From contig NZ_JACVTO010000014.1 of NCBI RefSeq assembly GCF_016518545.1, positions 96,927 to 160,926 of the forward strand: 64,000 nucleotides of DNA, given 5' to 3'. This DNA comes from Pseudomonas sp. S30 (lineage in GTDB: Bacteria > Pseudomonadota > Gammaproteobacteria > Pseudomonadales > Pseudomonadaceae). A program made the translations under genes and the position numbers. Under the pieces are notes generated by a model. That model was not told where the DNA came from. It saw only the letters and a program-made list of their open reading frames with translations, and made no database searches. This document shows positions 1 through 9,051 of this stretch, piece after piece. Positions within the stretch are counted from its first letter, which is position 1. Each line of letters starts with the position of its first letter.

Positions 1-1397
1 TCGACATCCCGGTCAAGGATGCCGAGCTGGAGAACCTGCCGTTCTTCAAGCCCGAGGAAGGTTCGGCCGAAGCCAAGTACCTGGCCGAGCGTCGCGCTGC
101 CCTGGGTGGCTTCGTGCCCCAGCGTCGCGCCAAGAGCTTCAGCGTGCCGACCCCGCCACTGGAAACCCTCAAGGCGATCCTGGACGGCTCGGGCGACCGT
201 GAAATCTCCACCACCATGGCCTTCGTGCGCATCCTGGCGCAGCTGGTCAAGGACAAGGAAATCGGCCAGCGCATCGTGCCGATCATCCCGGACGAAGCCC
301 GTACCTTCGGTATGGAAGGCATGTTCCGTCAGCTGGGCATCTACTCCTCGGTCGGTCAGCTCTACGAGCCGGTCGACAAGGACCAGGTGATGTTCTACCG
401 CGAGGACAAGAAGGGCCAGATCCTCGAGGAAGGCATCAACGAGGCCGGCGCCATGTCCTCGTTCATCGCCGCCGGTACTTCGTACAGCTGCCACAACCAG
501 CCGATGCTGCCGTTCTACATCTTCTACTCGATGTTCGGCTTCCAGCGTATCGGCGACCTGGCCTGGGCCGCTGGCGACAGCCGCACCCGCGGCTTCCTGA
601 TCGGCGGTACCGCCGGGCGTACCACCTTGAACGGTGAGGGCCTGCAGCACGAAGACGGTCACAGCCACATGATGGCGGGCACCATCCCGAACTGCCGTAC
701 CTACGATCCGACCTACGGCTACGAGCTGGCGGTGATCATCCAGGACGGCATGAAGAAGATGACCGAAGAGCAACAGGACATCTTCTACTACATCACCGTG
801 ATGAACGAGTCCTACCAGCAGCCTGCCATTCCGGCCGGTGCCGAGGAAGGCATCATCAAGGGCATGTACCTGCTCGAAGAAGACACCCGCGACGCCGCGC
901 ACCACGTGCAGCTGATGGGTTCGGGCACCATCCTGCGCGAAGTGCGCGAGGCGGCGAAGATCCTGCGTGAAGAGTTCAACGTCGGTGCCGACGTATGGAG
1001 CGTCACCAGCTTCAACGAACTGCGTCGCGACGGCCTGGCCGTGGAACGCGCCAACCGCCTCAAGCCTGGCCAGAAGCCACAGCAGACCTACGTCGAGCAG
1101 TGCCTGAGCGGCCGCAAAGGGCCGGTCATCGCCTCCACCGACTACATGAAGCTGTTCGCCGAGCAGATCCGCCAGTGGGTGCCGAGCAAAGAGTTCAAGG
1201 TCCTGGGTACCGACGGCTACGGCCGCAGCGACAGCCGCAAGAAGCTGCGTCACTTCTTCGAAGTCGACCGCCACTTCGTGGTGCTGGCTGCCCTGGAAGC
1301 CCTGGCTGACCGTGGCGAGATCGAACCCAAGGTTGTGGCTGACGCCATCGTCAAGTTCGGCATCGACCCGGACAAGCGCAACCCACTGGACTGCTGA
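1..1397 (+). CDS. aceE: Pyruvate dehydrogenase E1 component (3' part)
   Basis: The reading frame is open from base 3 to the TGA at 1395-1397 and gives the C-terminal ~464 residues of a homodimeric (AceE-type) pyruvate dehydrogenase E1. This thiamin-diphosphate enzyme decarboxylates pyruvate and acetylates the lipoyl groups of E2 in the cytoplasmic PDH complex. Family features visible are the run around GMEGMFRQLGIYS, the YNYEL-like segment TYGYELAVIIQDG and the C-terminal GTDGYGRSDSRKKLRHFFEV. The 5' end lies outside the window. aceF follows after 13 bases, so the two are surely cotranscribed. Identification rests on recognised sequence and on the aceF neighbour. Confidence 0.97.
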   Translation, partial: DIPVKDAELENLPFFKPEEGSAEAKYLAERRAALGGFVPQRRAKSFSVPTPPLETLKAILDGSGDREISTTMAFVRILAQLVKDKEIGQRIVPIIPDEARTFGMEGMFRQLGIYSSVGQLYEPVDKDQVMFYREDKKGQILEEGINEAGAMSSFIAAGTSYSCHNQPMLPFYIFYSMFGFQRIGDLAWAAGDSRTRGFLIGGTAGRTTLNGEGLQHEDGHSHMMAGTIPNCRTYDPTYGYELAVIIQDGMKKMTEEQQDIFYYITVMNESYQQPAIPAGAEEGIIKGMYLLEEDTRDAAHHVQLMGSGTILREVREAAKILREEFNVGADVWSVTSFNELRRDGLAVERANRLKPGQKPQQTYVEQCLSGRKGPVIASTDYMKLFAEQIRQWVPSKEFKVLGTDGYGRSDSRKKLRHFFEVDRHFVVLAALEALADRGEIEPKVVADAIVKFGIDPDKRNPLDC

Positions 1398-1410
1398 GGA
1401 GTATTTTTAA

Positions 1411-3066
1411 GTGAGCGAACTCATTCGCGTACCTGACATCGGCAGCGGTGAAGGTGAAATCATCGAGCTGTTCGTCAAGGTCGGCGACCGTATCGAGGCC
1501 GACCAGAGCCTGCTGACCCTGGAGTCGGACAAGGCCTCCATGGAGATCCCGGCGCCCAAGGCCGGTGTCGTCAAGGAGCTGAAGGTCAAGCTGGGCGACC
1601 GCCTCAAGGAAGGCGACGAGCTGCTGGTCCTGGAAGCCGAGGGCGCCGCTGCGGCGCCTGAAGCGGCCGCCGAGGAGAAACCGGCGCCAGCGCCTGCCGC
1701 GGCCGCCGAGCAGCCCGCCGAACAGGCAGCGCCCGCGCCGGCTGCAGCGCCCGCCGCTGCCAGCGTGCAGGACATCCACGTGCCGGACATCGGTTCGTCC
1801 GGCAAGGCCAAGATCATCGAAGTGCTGGTCAAGGCCGGCGATACGGTCGAAGCCGACCAGTCGCTGATCACCCTGGAGTCGGACAAGGCCTCCATGGAGA
1901 TCCCATCCCCGGCGGCGGGCGTGATCAAGGAAGTGATCTGCAAGCTGGACGACGAAGTCGGCACCGGCGACCTGATCTTCAAGCTGGAAGTCGCCGGAGC
2001 AGCCCCTGCCGCTGCGCCAGCGCCCGCTGCCCAGGCTCCGGCGGCTGCCAAGGCCGATGCCGCGCCAGCCGCAGCACCTGCGCCAGCACCAGCCCCTGCC
2101 CAGGCCACCGCGCCAGCCGCGGCCACGGCCCCGGCTGCCGGCAGCAATGCCAAGGTCCACGCCGGCCCTGCCGTGCGTCAGTTGGCGCGGGAATTCGGCG
2201 TGGATCTGGGTGCGGTCAGCGCGACCGGCCCGCACGGCCGTATCCTCAAGGAAGACGTGCAGGTCTACGTCAAGGCCATGATGCAGAAGGCCAAGGAAGC
2301 GCCTGCCGCTGGCGGCGCGACCGGTGGCGCGGGTATTCCGCCGATTCCGGCCGTGGACTTCAGCAAGTTCGGTGAAGTCGAGGAAGTGGCCCTCACCCGC
2401 CTGATGCAGGTCGGTGCCGCCAACCTGCACCGCAGCTGGCTGAACGTGCCGCACGTGACCCAGTTCGACTCGGCCGACATCACCGAGCTGGAAGCCTTCC
2501 GCGTGGCGCAGAAAGCCGTGGCCGAGAAGGCTGGCGTCAAGCTGACCGTCCTGCCGCTGCTGCTCAAGGCCTGTGCGCACCTGCTCAAGGAACTGCCGGA
2601 CTTCAACAGTTCGCTGGCGCCGAGCGGCAAGGCGATCATCCGCAAGAAGTACGTCAACGTCGGTTTCGCCGTCGACACCCCGGATGGCCTGCTGGTCCCT
2701 GTGATCAAGAACGTCGACCAGAAGAGCTTGCTGCAACTGGCAGGCGAAGCGGCGGCCCTGGCCGAGAAGGCGCGCACCAAGAAGCTGTCGGCCGACGACA
2801 TGCAAGGCGCCTGCTTCACCATTTCCAGCCTTGGCCACATTGGCGGCACCGGCTTCACGCCGATCGTCAACGCGCCGGAAGTGGCGATTCTCGGCGTCTC
2901 CAAGGCGACCATGCAGCCGGTGTGGGACGGCAAGGCCTTCCAGCCCAAGCTGATGCTGCCGCTGTCGCTGTCCTACGATCACCGGGTGATCAACGGTGCG
3001 GCCGCCGCTCGCTTCACCAAGCGCCTGAGCGACCTGCTGGCGGATATCCGCACCCTGCTGCTGTAA
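1411..3066 (+). CDS. aceF: Pyruvate dehydrogenase E2 (dihydrolipoamide acetyltransferase), two lipoyl domains
   Basis: This is the 551-aa acetyltransferase core of the PDH complex; it passes the acetyl group from lipoamide to CoA. Two lipoyl domains carry ESDKASMEIP with lipoyl lysines K41 and K159. They are joined by Ala/Pro-rich linkers (about 76-118 and 195-248). An E3/E1-binding domain follows at about 250-288, and the CoA-transferase domain runs from about 315 to the end. The catalytic motif reads DHRVING with H524 and N528, so Asn stands where many E2 proteins have Asp. The start is GTG with GAGGAG nine bases upstream. Two hairpins follow the gene. Confidence 0.97.
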   Translation: MSELIRVPDIGSGEGEIIELFVKVGDRIEADQSLLTLESDKASMEIPAPKAGVVKELKVKLGDRLKEGDELLVLEAEGAAAAPEAAAEEKPAPAPAAAAEQPAEQAAPAPAAAPAAASVQDIHVPDIGSSGKAKIIEVLVKAGDTVEADQSLITLESDKASMEIPSPAAGVIKEVICKLDDEVGTGDLIFKLEVAGAAPAAAPAPAAQAPAAAKADAAPAAAPAPAPAPAQATAPAAATAPAAGSNAKVHAGPAVRQLAREFGVDLGAVSATGPHGRILKEDVQVYVKAMMQKAKEAPAAGGATGGAGIPPIPAVDFSKFGEVEEVALTRLMQVGAANLHRSWLNVPHVTQFDSADITELEAFRVAQKAVAEKAGVKLTVLPLLLKACAHLLKELPDFNSSLAPSGKAIIRKKYVNVGFAVDTPDGLLVPVIKNVDQKSLLQLAGEAAALAEKARTKKLSADDMQGACFTISSLGHIGGTGFTPIVNAPEVAILGVSKATMQPVWDGKAFQPKLMLPLSLSYDHRVINGAAAARFTKRLSDLLADIRTLLL

Positions 3067-3074
3067 CGCGGCAC

Positions 3075-3096
3075 CCGCCTCCCCCCGGGGAGGCGG
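3075..3096 (+). terminator. Hairpin directly after aceF
   Basis: A near-perfect inverted repeat with 10-bp arms (CCGCCTCCCC / GGGGAGGCGG) and a 2-base centre lies nine bases after the aceF stop. It has no T-run, so it may be an mRNA-protecting hairpin rather than a terminator itself. Confidence 0.5.
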
Positions 3097-3130
3097 ACAT
3101 CGATTTCGAGCTGCCACGCTCGTACCTCAA

Positions 3131-3155
3131 CCCCGCCCCTGGCGGGGCTTTTTTT
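3131..3155 (+). terminator. Rho-independent terminator of aceEF
   Basis: The stem CCCCGCC / GGCGGGG with a 3-base loop is followed by C and seven T residues. This is a classical intrinsic terminator 65 bases after aceF. The remainder of the 3067-3380 gap shows no other gene or clear signal. Confidence 0.9.
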
Positions 3156-3380
3156 GCGTGCGATCGCCAGAACGATGGACCACGGCGGGGCTGGATCGCA
3201 TCGCCGTTGAACCCCTGAGCCTGCCGGGGGACTACAGAATCGGACAGCGCCGCCGAAAACCTGACAAGCACCGCCGTATGGCCGCTTGCCAGCCCACCGG
3301 ACATGGTGCACCCTTGCCCAATGCGTCCACCGCCGCTGTGCGGCCTACCGCGCCAACCGCCTTGTTCAAGCGAGTTCTCG

Positions 3381-6071
3381 ATGAATAGCCAACCCGATGT
3401 CGCCAGCAGTGTGGCGGCCGAGGTCGTGACGCAGCTCCCCGTGCCTTCGCGGCTCGGCATGCTGCGTTTCGAGCGGCTGAACGAAGCGAGCTGGGCGATG
3501 CTGTTCCTCGATCCGGCCTGCGACCGACAGTTCGGCTTGCCGGCCGTCGAGCTCTGCGCGCTGGTAGGCTCGCCGTACGCCAGCCTGATGGAGCCCGAAG
3601 CGCGCTACCAGTTGCACGACGACATCCAGCAGCAGTTGGCCCGCCGCAAGCACTACCGGGTACGCTACACCCTGCACGGCGCCCACGGTCCGTTGCGCAT
3701 CCTGGAAACCGGTGAGGCCTACGCGCAGCATCACCGCCAGCTGTTGCGCGGCTACCTGACGGTGCTGGACGACCAGACGGACTTCAGCCGCCAGGACACC
3801 AACGCCCTGGAGTCGCGCAACAGTCATCTGCAACTGGCCCTGCAACTCAACCAGCACGCGCAGCAGGAGCAACTCGAACACCTCGAACGCGTGCGTGCCC
3901 AGCAGGACCTGATCCTGCGCCTGGCGCGCCAGCGCTACAGCGCCAGCAACTCGCTGCTCGAGGCCGCCGAGCTGATCACCCGCAGCGCCTGCGAGATCTA
4001 TGGCCTGGACTGCGCGAGCATCTGGTACCTCAACGAGCAACGCCTGGAGCCGATCGCCGCCTGGTATCGATCCGAACAGCGCCACCGCCTGCCGCAACCG
4101 ATCGATGCCGGCCAGTATCCCGATTATCTCGAGGCGCTGCACACCAGCCGCGCCATCGACGCCCATAACGCCAGCCACGACCCGCGCACCCGCGACCTGG
4201 TGCAGGACCTGTCGAGCACCAGCGACAACGCCAGGCTCGATGCCGGTATCCGTGTCGATGGCCAGGTGGTGGGCGTGCTGTGCCTGGAGCAGACCGCAGA
4301 TCCCCGCGCCTGGCAGTCCGACGAAATCGCCTTCGCCGGCGAGCTGGCCGACCAGTTCGCCCAGGTCATCACCAACCACAACCGGCGCACCGCCACCAGC
4401 GCCCTGCACCTGTTCCAGCGCGCGGTGGAGCAGAGCGCCAGCGCGTTTCTGCTGGTCAACCGCGACGGCGTGGTGGAGTACGTCAACCCCAGCTTCACCG
4501 CCATCACCCAGTACAGCACCGAGGAAGTCCAGGGTCACCACCTGGCCGAACTGCCGGCGCTGGAGAACCTCAGCCAGCTGATCTTCGACCCTCCCTCGAG
4601 CCTGGCCGTGGGCAACAGCTGGCAAGGCGAGTTCAAGAGCCGGCGCAAGAGCCTGGAGCCCTACTGGGGCCAGCTGTCGATTTCCAGGGTATATGGGGAC
4701 AACCGCGAACTGACCCACTACATCGGCATCTACGAAGACATCACCCAGAACAAACTCGCCCAGCAGCGTATCGAGCGCCTGGCCTACACCGACAACCTGA
4801 CCAGCCTGGGCAACCGTCCCGCCTTCATCCGCAGCCTCGACGAGCGCTTCGCCCGTGACGGCGGCATTCCCATCTGCCTGCTGCTGGTGGACATCGACAA
4901 CTTCAAGCGCATCAACGACAGCCTTGGCCACCAGACCGGCGACAAGCTGCTCATCAGCCTGGCCCGGCGCCTGCGCAACAGCCTGAACAGCAGCGGCAGC
5001 CTGGCGCGTTTCGCCAGCAACGAGTTCGCCGTGCTGCTCGATGGCACCAGCCTGGAAGACGGCCAGGCCATCGCCCAGCAACTGCTGCGTACCCTCGACA
5101 AGCCCATGTTCGTCGACAACCAGCTGATCAACGTCACCGCCTCGGTGGGCCTGGCGTGCGCGCCGCTGCACGGCGCCGACCCGCAGACGCTGATGAAGAA
5201 CGCAGGCCTGGCGCTGCACAAGGCCAAGGCCAACGGCAAGCACCAGGTGCAGGTCTTCACCGAGGTGCTCAATGCCGAGGCCAGCTACAAGCTGTTCGTG
5301 GAGAACAACCTGCGCCGGGCGCTGACCCAGAACGAGCTGGAAGTGTTCTACCAGCCCAAGCTGTGCCTGCGCAGTGGCCGCCTGCTGGGACTCGAGGCGC
5401 TGCTGCGCTGGAACCACCCCGAGCGCGGCATGATCCGTCCCGACCAGTTCATCAGTGTGGCCGAGGAAACCGGCCTGATCATTCCCATTGGCAAGTGGGT
5501 GGTGCGCCAGGCGTGTCGCATGAGTCAGGAACTGCACGAGGCGGGCATGGGCAACCTGCACGTGGCCATCAACCTGTCGCCCAAGCAGTTCTCCGACCCT
5601 GAACTGGTCAGCTCCATCGGCACCATCGTCAAGGAAGAGGCGCTGCCCCCGCACCTGCTGGAGCTGGAGCTGACCGAGGGCCTGCTGCTCGAAGCCACCG
5701 AAGACACCCGCCGGCAACTGGACGAACTCAAGCAACTGGGCCTGACCCTGGCCATGGACGATTTCGGCACCGGCTATTCGTCGCTGAGCTACCTGAAGAA
5801 ATTTCCCATCGACATCATCAAGATCGATCGCAGCTTCATCAGCGAAATTCCCGCCAACCAGGATGACATGGAGATCACCTCGGCGGTGGTGGCCATGGCC
5901 CACAACCTCAAGCTCAAGGTGGTCGCCGAAGGCATCGAGACCTCCGAGCAACTGGCCTTCCTGCGCCGCCACCGCTGCGATGTCGGCCAGGGCTACCTGT
6001 TCGACCGGCCGATCCCTGGCCGCGAGCTGGTCGACAAGCTCAAACGCTATCCACGAGGCCCGGTGGCCTGA
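3381..6071 (+). CDS. dipA: DipA-type PAS/GAF/GGDEF/EAL c-di-GMP phosphodiesterase
   Basis: Multidomain signalling protein of 896 aa. A PAS-like N-terminus (about 30-130) and short coiled coil (about 140-180) are followed by GAF (about 200-330), PAS (about 345-450), GGDEF (about 470-630) and EAL (about 645-890). The GGDEF signature is degenerate, ASNEF at 545-549, so cyclase activity is unlikely. The EAL signature LEALLRW (E672) and downstream DDFGTGYSS and KIDRSFI are intact, so c-di-GMP hydrolysis is expected. P. aeruginosa DipA lies at the same place (between aceF and msrA) and also has ASNEF; it acts in biofilm dispersion. No membrane segment is obvious. The ATG at 3381 is preferred to one 78 bases upstream because the extra residues are Pro/Cys-rich and unlike the family; the ribosome binding site is weak. 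Confidence 0.9.
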   Translation: MNSQPDVASSVAAEVVTQLPVPSRLGMLRFERLNEASWAMLFLDPACDRQFGLPAVELCALVGSPYASLMEPEARYQLHDDIQQQLARRKHYRVRYTLHGAHGPLRILETGEAYAQHHRQLLRGYLTVLDDQTDFSRQDTNALESRNSHLQLALQLNQHAQQEQLEHLERVRAQQDLILRLARQRYSASNSLLEAAELITRSACEIYGLDCASIWYLNEQRLEPIAAWYRSEQRHRLPQPIDAGQYPDYLEALHTSRAIDAHNASHDPRTRDLVQDLSSTSDNARLDAGIRVDGQVVGVLCLEQTADPRAWQSDEIAFAGELADQFAQVITNHNRRTATSALHLFQRAVEQSASAFLLVNRDGVVEYVNPSFTAITQYSTEEVQGHHLAELPALENLSQLIFDPPSSLAVGNSWQGEFKSRRKSLEPYWGQLSISRVYGDNRELTHYIGIYEDITQNKLAQQRIERLAYTDNLTSLGNRPAFIRSLDERFARDGGIPICLLLVDIDNFKRINDSLGHQTGDKLLISLARRLRNSLNSSGSLARFASNEFAVLLDGTSLEDGQAIAQQLLRTLDKPMFVDNQLINVTASVGLACAPLHGADPQTLMKNAGLALHKAKANGKHQVQVFTEVLNAEASYKLFVENNLRRALTQNELEVFYQPKLCLRSGRLLGLEALLRWNHPERGMIRPDQFISVAEETGLIIPIGKWVVRQACRMSQELHEAGMGNLHVAINLSPKQFSDPELVSSIGTIVKEEALPPHLLELELTEGLLLEATEDTRRQLDELKQLGLTLAMDDFGTGYSSLSYLKKFPIDIIKIDRSFISEIPANQDDMEITSAVVAMAHNLKLKVVAEGIETSEQLAFLRRHRCDVGQGYLFDRPIPGRELVDKLKRYPRGPVA

Positions 6072-6198
6072 CAGGCGCACCATCCTCGGGCACTATAGAA
6101 CGCATCCGGCCCTGATCGCCGCCAGCCCGCCCTTGCCGGAGCGGATTCAGGCACGATCGGCCCCCCGTACTCTCCCGTTGCCACACAGAGGAATGATC

Positions 6199-6864
6199 AT
6201 GGTCCTGCGCTCGGAAATCCTGGTGAACAAAAACGTCCTGCCCACTGCCGAACAAGCCCTGCCGGGCCGCGAAACGCCGATGGCGCTGCCCGAATTCCAC
6301 TACGTGTTCGAGGGCACCCCGCTGCTCGGTCCGTTCTTCGAGGACGTGGACTTCGCGATCTTCGGCCTGGGCTGCTTCTGGGGCGCCGAACGGCGCTTCT
6401 GGCAGCGCGAGGGCGTGGTCAGCACGGTGGTCGGCTACGCCGGCGGCTACACGCCGAACCCGACCTACGAAGAAGTCTGCTCGGGCCTGACCGGCCACAC
6501 CGAGGTGGTGCTGGTGGTGTTCGACAAGGCCAAGGTCAGCTACCGCGAGCTGCTGGCGATGTTCTGGGAACTGCACAACCCCACCCAGGGCATGCGCCAG
6601 GGCAACGATGTGGGGACGCAGTACCGCTCGGCCATCTACTGCACCAGCCCCGAGCAGCTGGAACAGGCCGAGGCGAGCAAGGCCGCCTTCCAGGCCGAGC
6701 TGAACAAGGCCGGGTTCGGTGCCATCACCACGGAAATCGCCCAGGCGCCGACCGTGTACTTTGCCGAGGCCTACCACCAGCAGTACCTGGCCAAGAATCC
6801 CGAGGGCTACTGCGGCATCGGCGGCACCGGCGTGTGCCTGCCGCCCAGCCTGCAGGGCAACTGA
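6199..6864 (+). CDS. msrA: Peptide-methionine (S)-S-oxide reductase
   Basis: MsrA repairs Met-S-sulfoxide in proteins, with electrons from thioredoxin. The product has 221 aa. The catalytic motif GCFWGAERRFW places the nucleophilic cysteine at C59. The family blocks VVGYAGG, PTYEEVCSG, TGHTEVV and the YHQQYLAKNP near the C-terminus are present. AGAGGA at 6187-6192 is six bases before the ATG at 6199; the in-frame ATG at 6193 would touch this site, so 6199 is chosen. The position next to a DipA gene matches P. aeruginosa. A GST gene follows after three bases. Confidence 0.97.
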   Translation: MVLRSEILVNKNVLPTAEQALPGRETPMALPEFHYVFEGTPLLGPFFEDVDFAIFGLGCFWGAERRFWQREGVVSTVVGYAGGYTPNPTYEEVCSGLTGHTEVVLVVFDKAKVSYRELLAMFWELHNPTQGMRQGNDVGTQYRSAIYCTSPEQLEQAEASKAAFQAELNKAGFGAITTEIAQAPTVYFAEAYHQQYLAKNPEGYCGIGGTGVCLPPSLQGN

Positions 6865-6867
6865 GCC

Positions 6868-7488
6868 ATGGGCATGGTGCTGTTCCATTCCCCCCTGTCA
6901 CCCTTCGTGCGCAAGGTGATGCTGGTGCTGCACGAAACCGATCAACTCCAGCGGGTCACGCTGCATCCGGTCAACATCAGCCCGGTCAGCGGTGATCCGC
7001 ACCTGGCCCAGGACAACCCGATCGGCAAGATCCCGGCCCTGCGCCTGGTCGATGGTACGGTGCTGCATGACAGCCGGGTGATCTGCGAATACCTCGACAC
7101 CCAGCATGTCGGCCCTCCGCTGATTCCACGCGAGGGCTCGGCGCGCTGGCGGCGGCTGACCCTGGCCTCGCAGGTCGATGCCATTCTCGATGCGGCGGTG
7201 TCCAGCCGCTACGAGAGCTTCCTGCGCCCGGCCGACAAGCGCTGGGATGGCTGGTTGCAGGCGCAGGCGCAGAAGATCCGCAGCAGCCTGGCGAACCTGG
7301 AGCAGCAGCACCTGGCGGAAATCGCCTCGGGCTTCGACATCGTCGCCATCGGCGTGGCCTGCGCCCTCGGCTACCTGGACCTGCGCCAGCCGGACTTCGG
7401 CTGGCGTGAGCAGCAGCCGGGGCTGGCGGCGTGGTATGCGCAAATCAGCCAGCGGCCCTCGATGCGCGCGACCGAACCGGTGGCCTGA
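6868..7488 (+). CDS. Glutathione S-transferase family protein
   Basis: A 206-aa GST-fold protein. The N-terminal thioredoxin-like domain (1-80) contains SPLSPFVRKV, with Ser in the place where Cys/Ser/Tyr acts on glutathione. It also has the cis-Pro segment GKIPAL and the glutathione-binding DSRVICEYL. The all-helical C-terminal domain includes FDIVAIGVACALGYLDLR. Substrate is unknown; YibF-like GSTs have this architecture. It starts three bases after msrA and probably shares its transcript, which would suit an oxidative-stress role. An internal ATG at 6874 is an alternative start. Confidence 0.85.
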   Translation: MGMVLFHSPLSPFVRKVMLVLHETDQLQRVTLHPVNISPVSGDPHLAQDNPIGKIPALRLVDGTVLHDSRVICEYLDTQHVGPPLIPREGSARWRRLTLASQVDAILDAAVSSRYESFLRPADKRWDGWLQAQAQKIRSSLANLEQQHLAEIASGFDIVAIGVACALGYLDLRQPDFGWREQQPGLAAWYAQISQRPSMRATEPVA

Positions 7489-7527
7489 TTCGCCCAGGCC
7501 GGCGCTGCCGGTGAGAGCGGCCTTAAC

Positions 7528-7556
7528 CGCGGTGGTCGCCCCTGGTGTTCACCGCG
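7528..7556. repeat. Inverted repeat at the convergent GST/creD junction
   Basis: CGCGGTG at 7528-7534 pairs with CACCGCG at 7550-7556 across a 15-base loop, between the ends of two convergent genes. There is no T-run, so a terminator role is only possible, not shown. Confidence 0.3.
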
Positions 7557-7608
7557 AACAAGCGCTCCAGCCGCTGCGCCAGCCAGCGTCCGATCGCACG
7601 GTCCTCCC

Positions 7609-8937
7609 TCATGCGCCCCTCCCCACCCGCGACCAGTCCAGCCGCCGGGTCAGTACCATGAACACGCCCAGCAAGCCGAAGCACAGCAGCGAGCCCATCA
7701 GCAGCGCATAGTCCTCGGCACTCAGCAGCCCGTAGAGCAGCCCGTACAGGGCGGCCAATCCCGCCGCGAAGCCGATGCCACGCCCAGGACTGTGCAGCAC
7801 GTGGCAGAGGTAGAAACCGATCAGCAGCACACAGGCGGCCGCCGATATCCCATACGCCAGGGCGAAGCCCAGGTGCTCGGAGAGCGACAGCAACAGCAGG
7901 TAGAACAACGCCAGGGCGACACCGACCAGCACGTACTGCACCGGGTGTACGCTGAGGTTCTTGAGCACCTCGAAGAGGAAGAAACCAGCGAAGGTCAGGG
8001 CGATGAACAGCAGCGCATACTTGATCGCCCGCTCGCTCTTGAGGTACTGGTCCACCGGGTCGATGAAGCTCACGCCGAAGCTGCGCGAGGTGAAGTCGGC
8101 GCAGCGCTCGGTGTCGGCGCACTGGCGCAGCGCATCCTCGAGGTTGGTGGCGAAGAACGAGGTCTGCCAGCCTGCGGTGAAGCCCTGGGCATCGATGTCA
8201 CGGCTGGCCGGCAGGTAGTTGCCGACGAAGCTGGGATGCGGCCAGTTGGCCTGCATCCGAACCCGCGTACTGCGCCCTACCGGCAGCACATTGAACTGCC
8301 CCGTGCCCTGCAGGGCCAGGTCGAAAGCGTAGTCGAACTCGTGCGCCTGCCGATCGTCGAGACTGGGCAGGGGCACGTGCACGCCGCCGCTCATCCAGGG
8401 CAGGCCCGTGCCGGCTTCGAAGGGCAGGCGTCGCTCGCCGATGCTCAGCTCGGCGGCATGCTCGATGCCGCGGATATCGCTCACGCCCACCGCCAGAAAT
8501 GGTGTATCGAAGCGGTAGTCGGCGTAGTCCTTGTCCACGCCCCAATGCTCGGGCACCTTGAAGCGGCCGGCCAGGTGGTTCTTCGCATGGAACAGGCGCG
8601 CCTGATAAATGCCGCGGGCACGGGTCTCGGTGTCCACGGCGCTGCGCACTTCGAGGGTTTCGGGAAGAAAATACAGGTGGCCGGCGATGCTGCGGGTTTC
8701 CTCCATCATCTGGCCGTCCTTCTCGATCCAGCGCCGTTGCAGCTTGTGGTAGGGCACCACCAGCAGCGGGCCGCTGATCTGCTGGTCGAAGCTCGAGCTC
8801 TGGGCGATGTCCTGCAGCACGCTGTCGCGCAGGACCTGCCGATCGCGGATCAGGCCGCCGATCATCAGCAGGGGAATCAGCAACAGCAGCATCAGCAGGG
8901 CGATCAGGCCGAGCTTGAAACTCAAGGTCTTGGTCAT
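7609..8937 (-). CDS. creD: Inner-membrane protein CreD
   Basis: CreD of 442 aa, a membrane protein induced by the CreBC two-component system and linked to beta-lactam and envelope-stress responses. It has an N-terminal membrane helix (residues about 8-30, rich in Leu/Ile), a large periplasmic part with the family segments PLLVVPYHK and YFLPETLEV, and about five hydrophobic helices from about residue 305 to 435, typical of CreD. It lies 114 bases downstream of creC on the same strand. Three 11-bp repeats in that gap may bind CreB. Confidence 0.93.
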   Translation of the reverse strand: MTKTLSFKLGLIALLMLLLLIPLLMIGGLIRDRQVLRDSVLQDIAQSSSFDQQISGPLLVVPYHKLQRRWIEKDGQMMEETRSIAGHLYFLPETLEVRSAVDTETRARGIYQARLFHAKNHLAGRFKVPEHWGVDKDYADYRFDTPFLAVGVSDIRGIEHAAELSIGERRLPFEAGTGLPWMSGGVHVPLPSLDDRQAHEFDYAFDLALQGTGQFNVLPVGRSTRVRMQANWPHPSFVGNYLPASRDIDAQGFTAGWQTSFFATNLEDALRQCADTERCADFTSRSFGVSFIDPVDQYLKSERAIKYALLFIALTFAGFFLFEVLKNLSVHPVQYVLVGVALALFYLLLLSLSEHLGFALAYGISAAACVLLIGFYLCHVLHSPGRGIGFAAGLAALYGLLYGLLSAEDYALLMGSLLCFGLLGVFMVLTRRLDWSRVGRGA

Positions 8938-8982
8938 GGGGCGAAGCTCCGGATGGGATGCCCGAAGGTTGCGCCTGCTTCA

Positions 8983-9015
8983 TGGAGCCTGTGTGGAGCC
9001 TGCATGGAGTGTGTG
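8983..9015 (-). promoter_or_regulatory. Three 11-bp tandem repeats upstream of creD (candidate CreB site)
   Basis: On the plus strand three 11-mers stand head to tail: TGGAGCCTGTG, TGGAGCCTGCA and TGGAGTGTGTG. On the creD strand this is CTCCA-N6-CTCCA-N6-CTCCA. The E. coli cre-tag is TTCAC-N6-TTCAC, with the same 11-bp period. Function is inferred from spacing and position only. Confidence 0.5.
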
Positions 9016-9051
9016 TGCAGAAGATGGGCGCGAGTCGGCGCCAGGTCCGGG

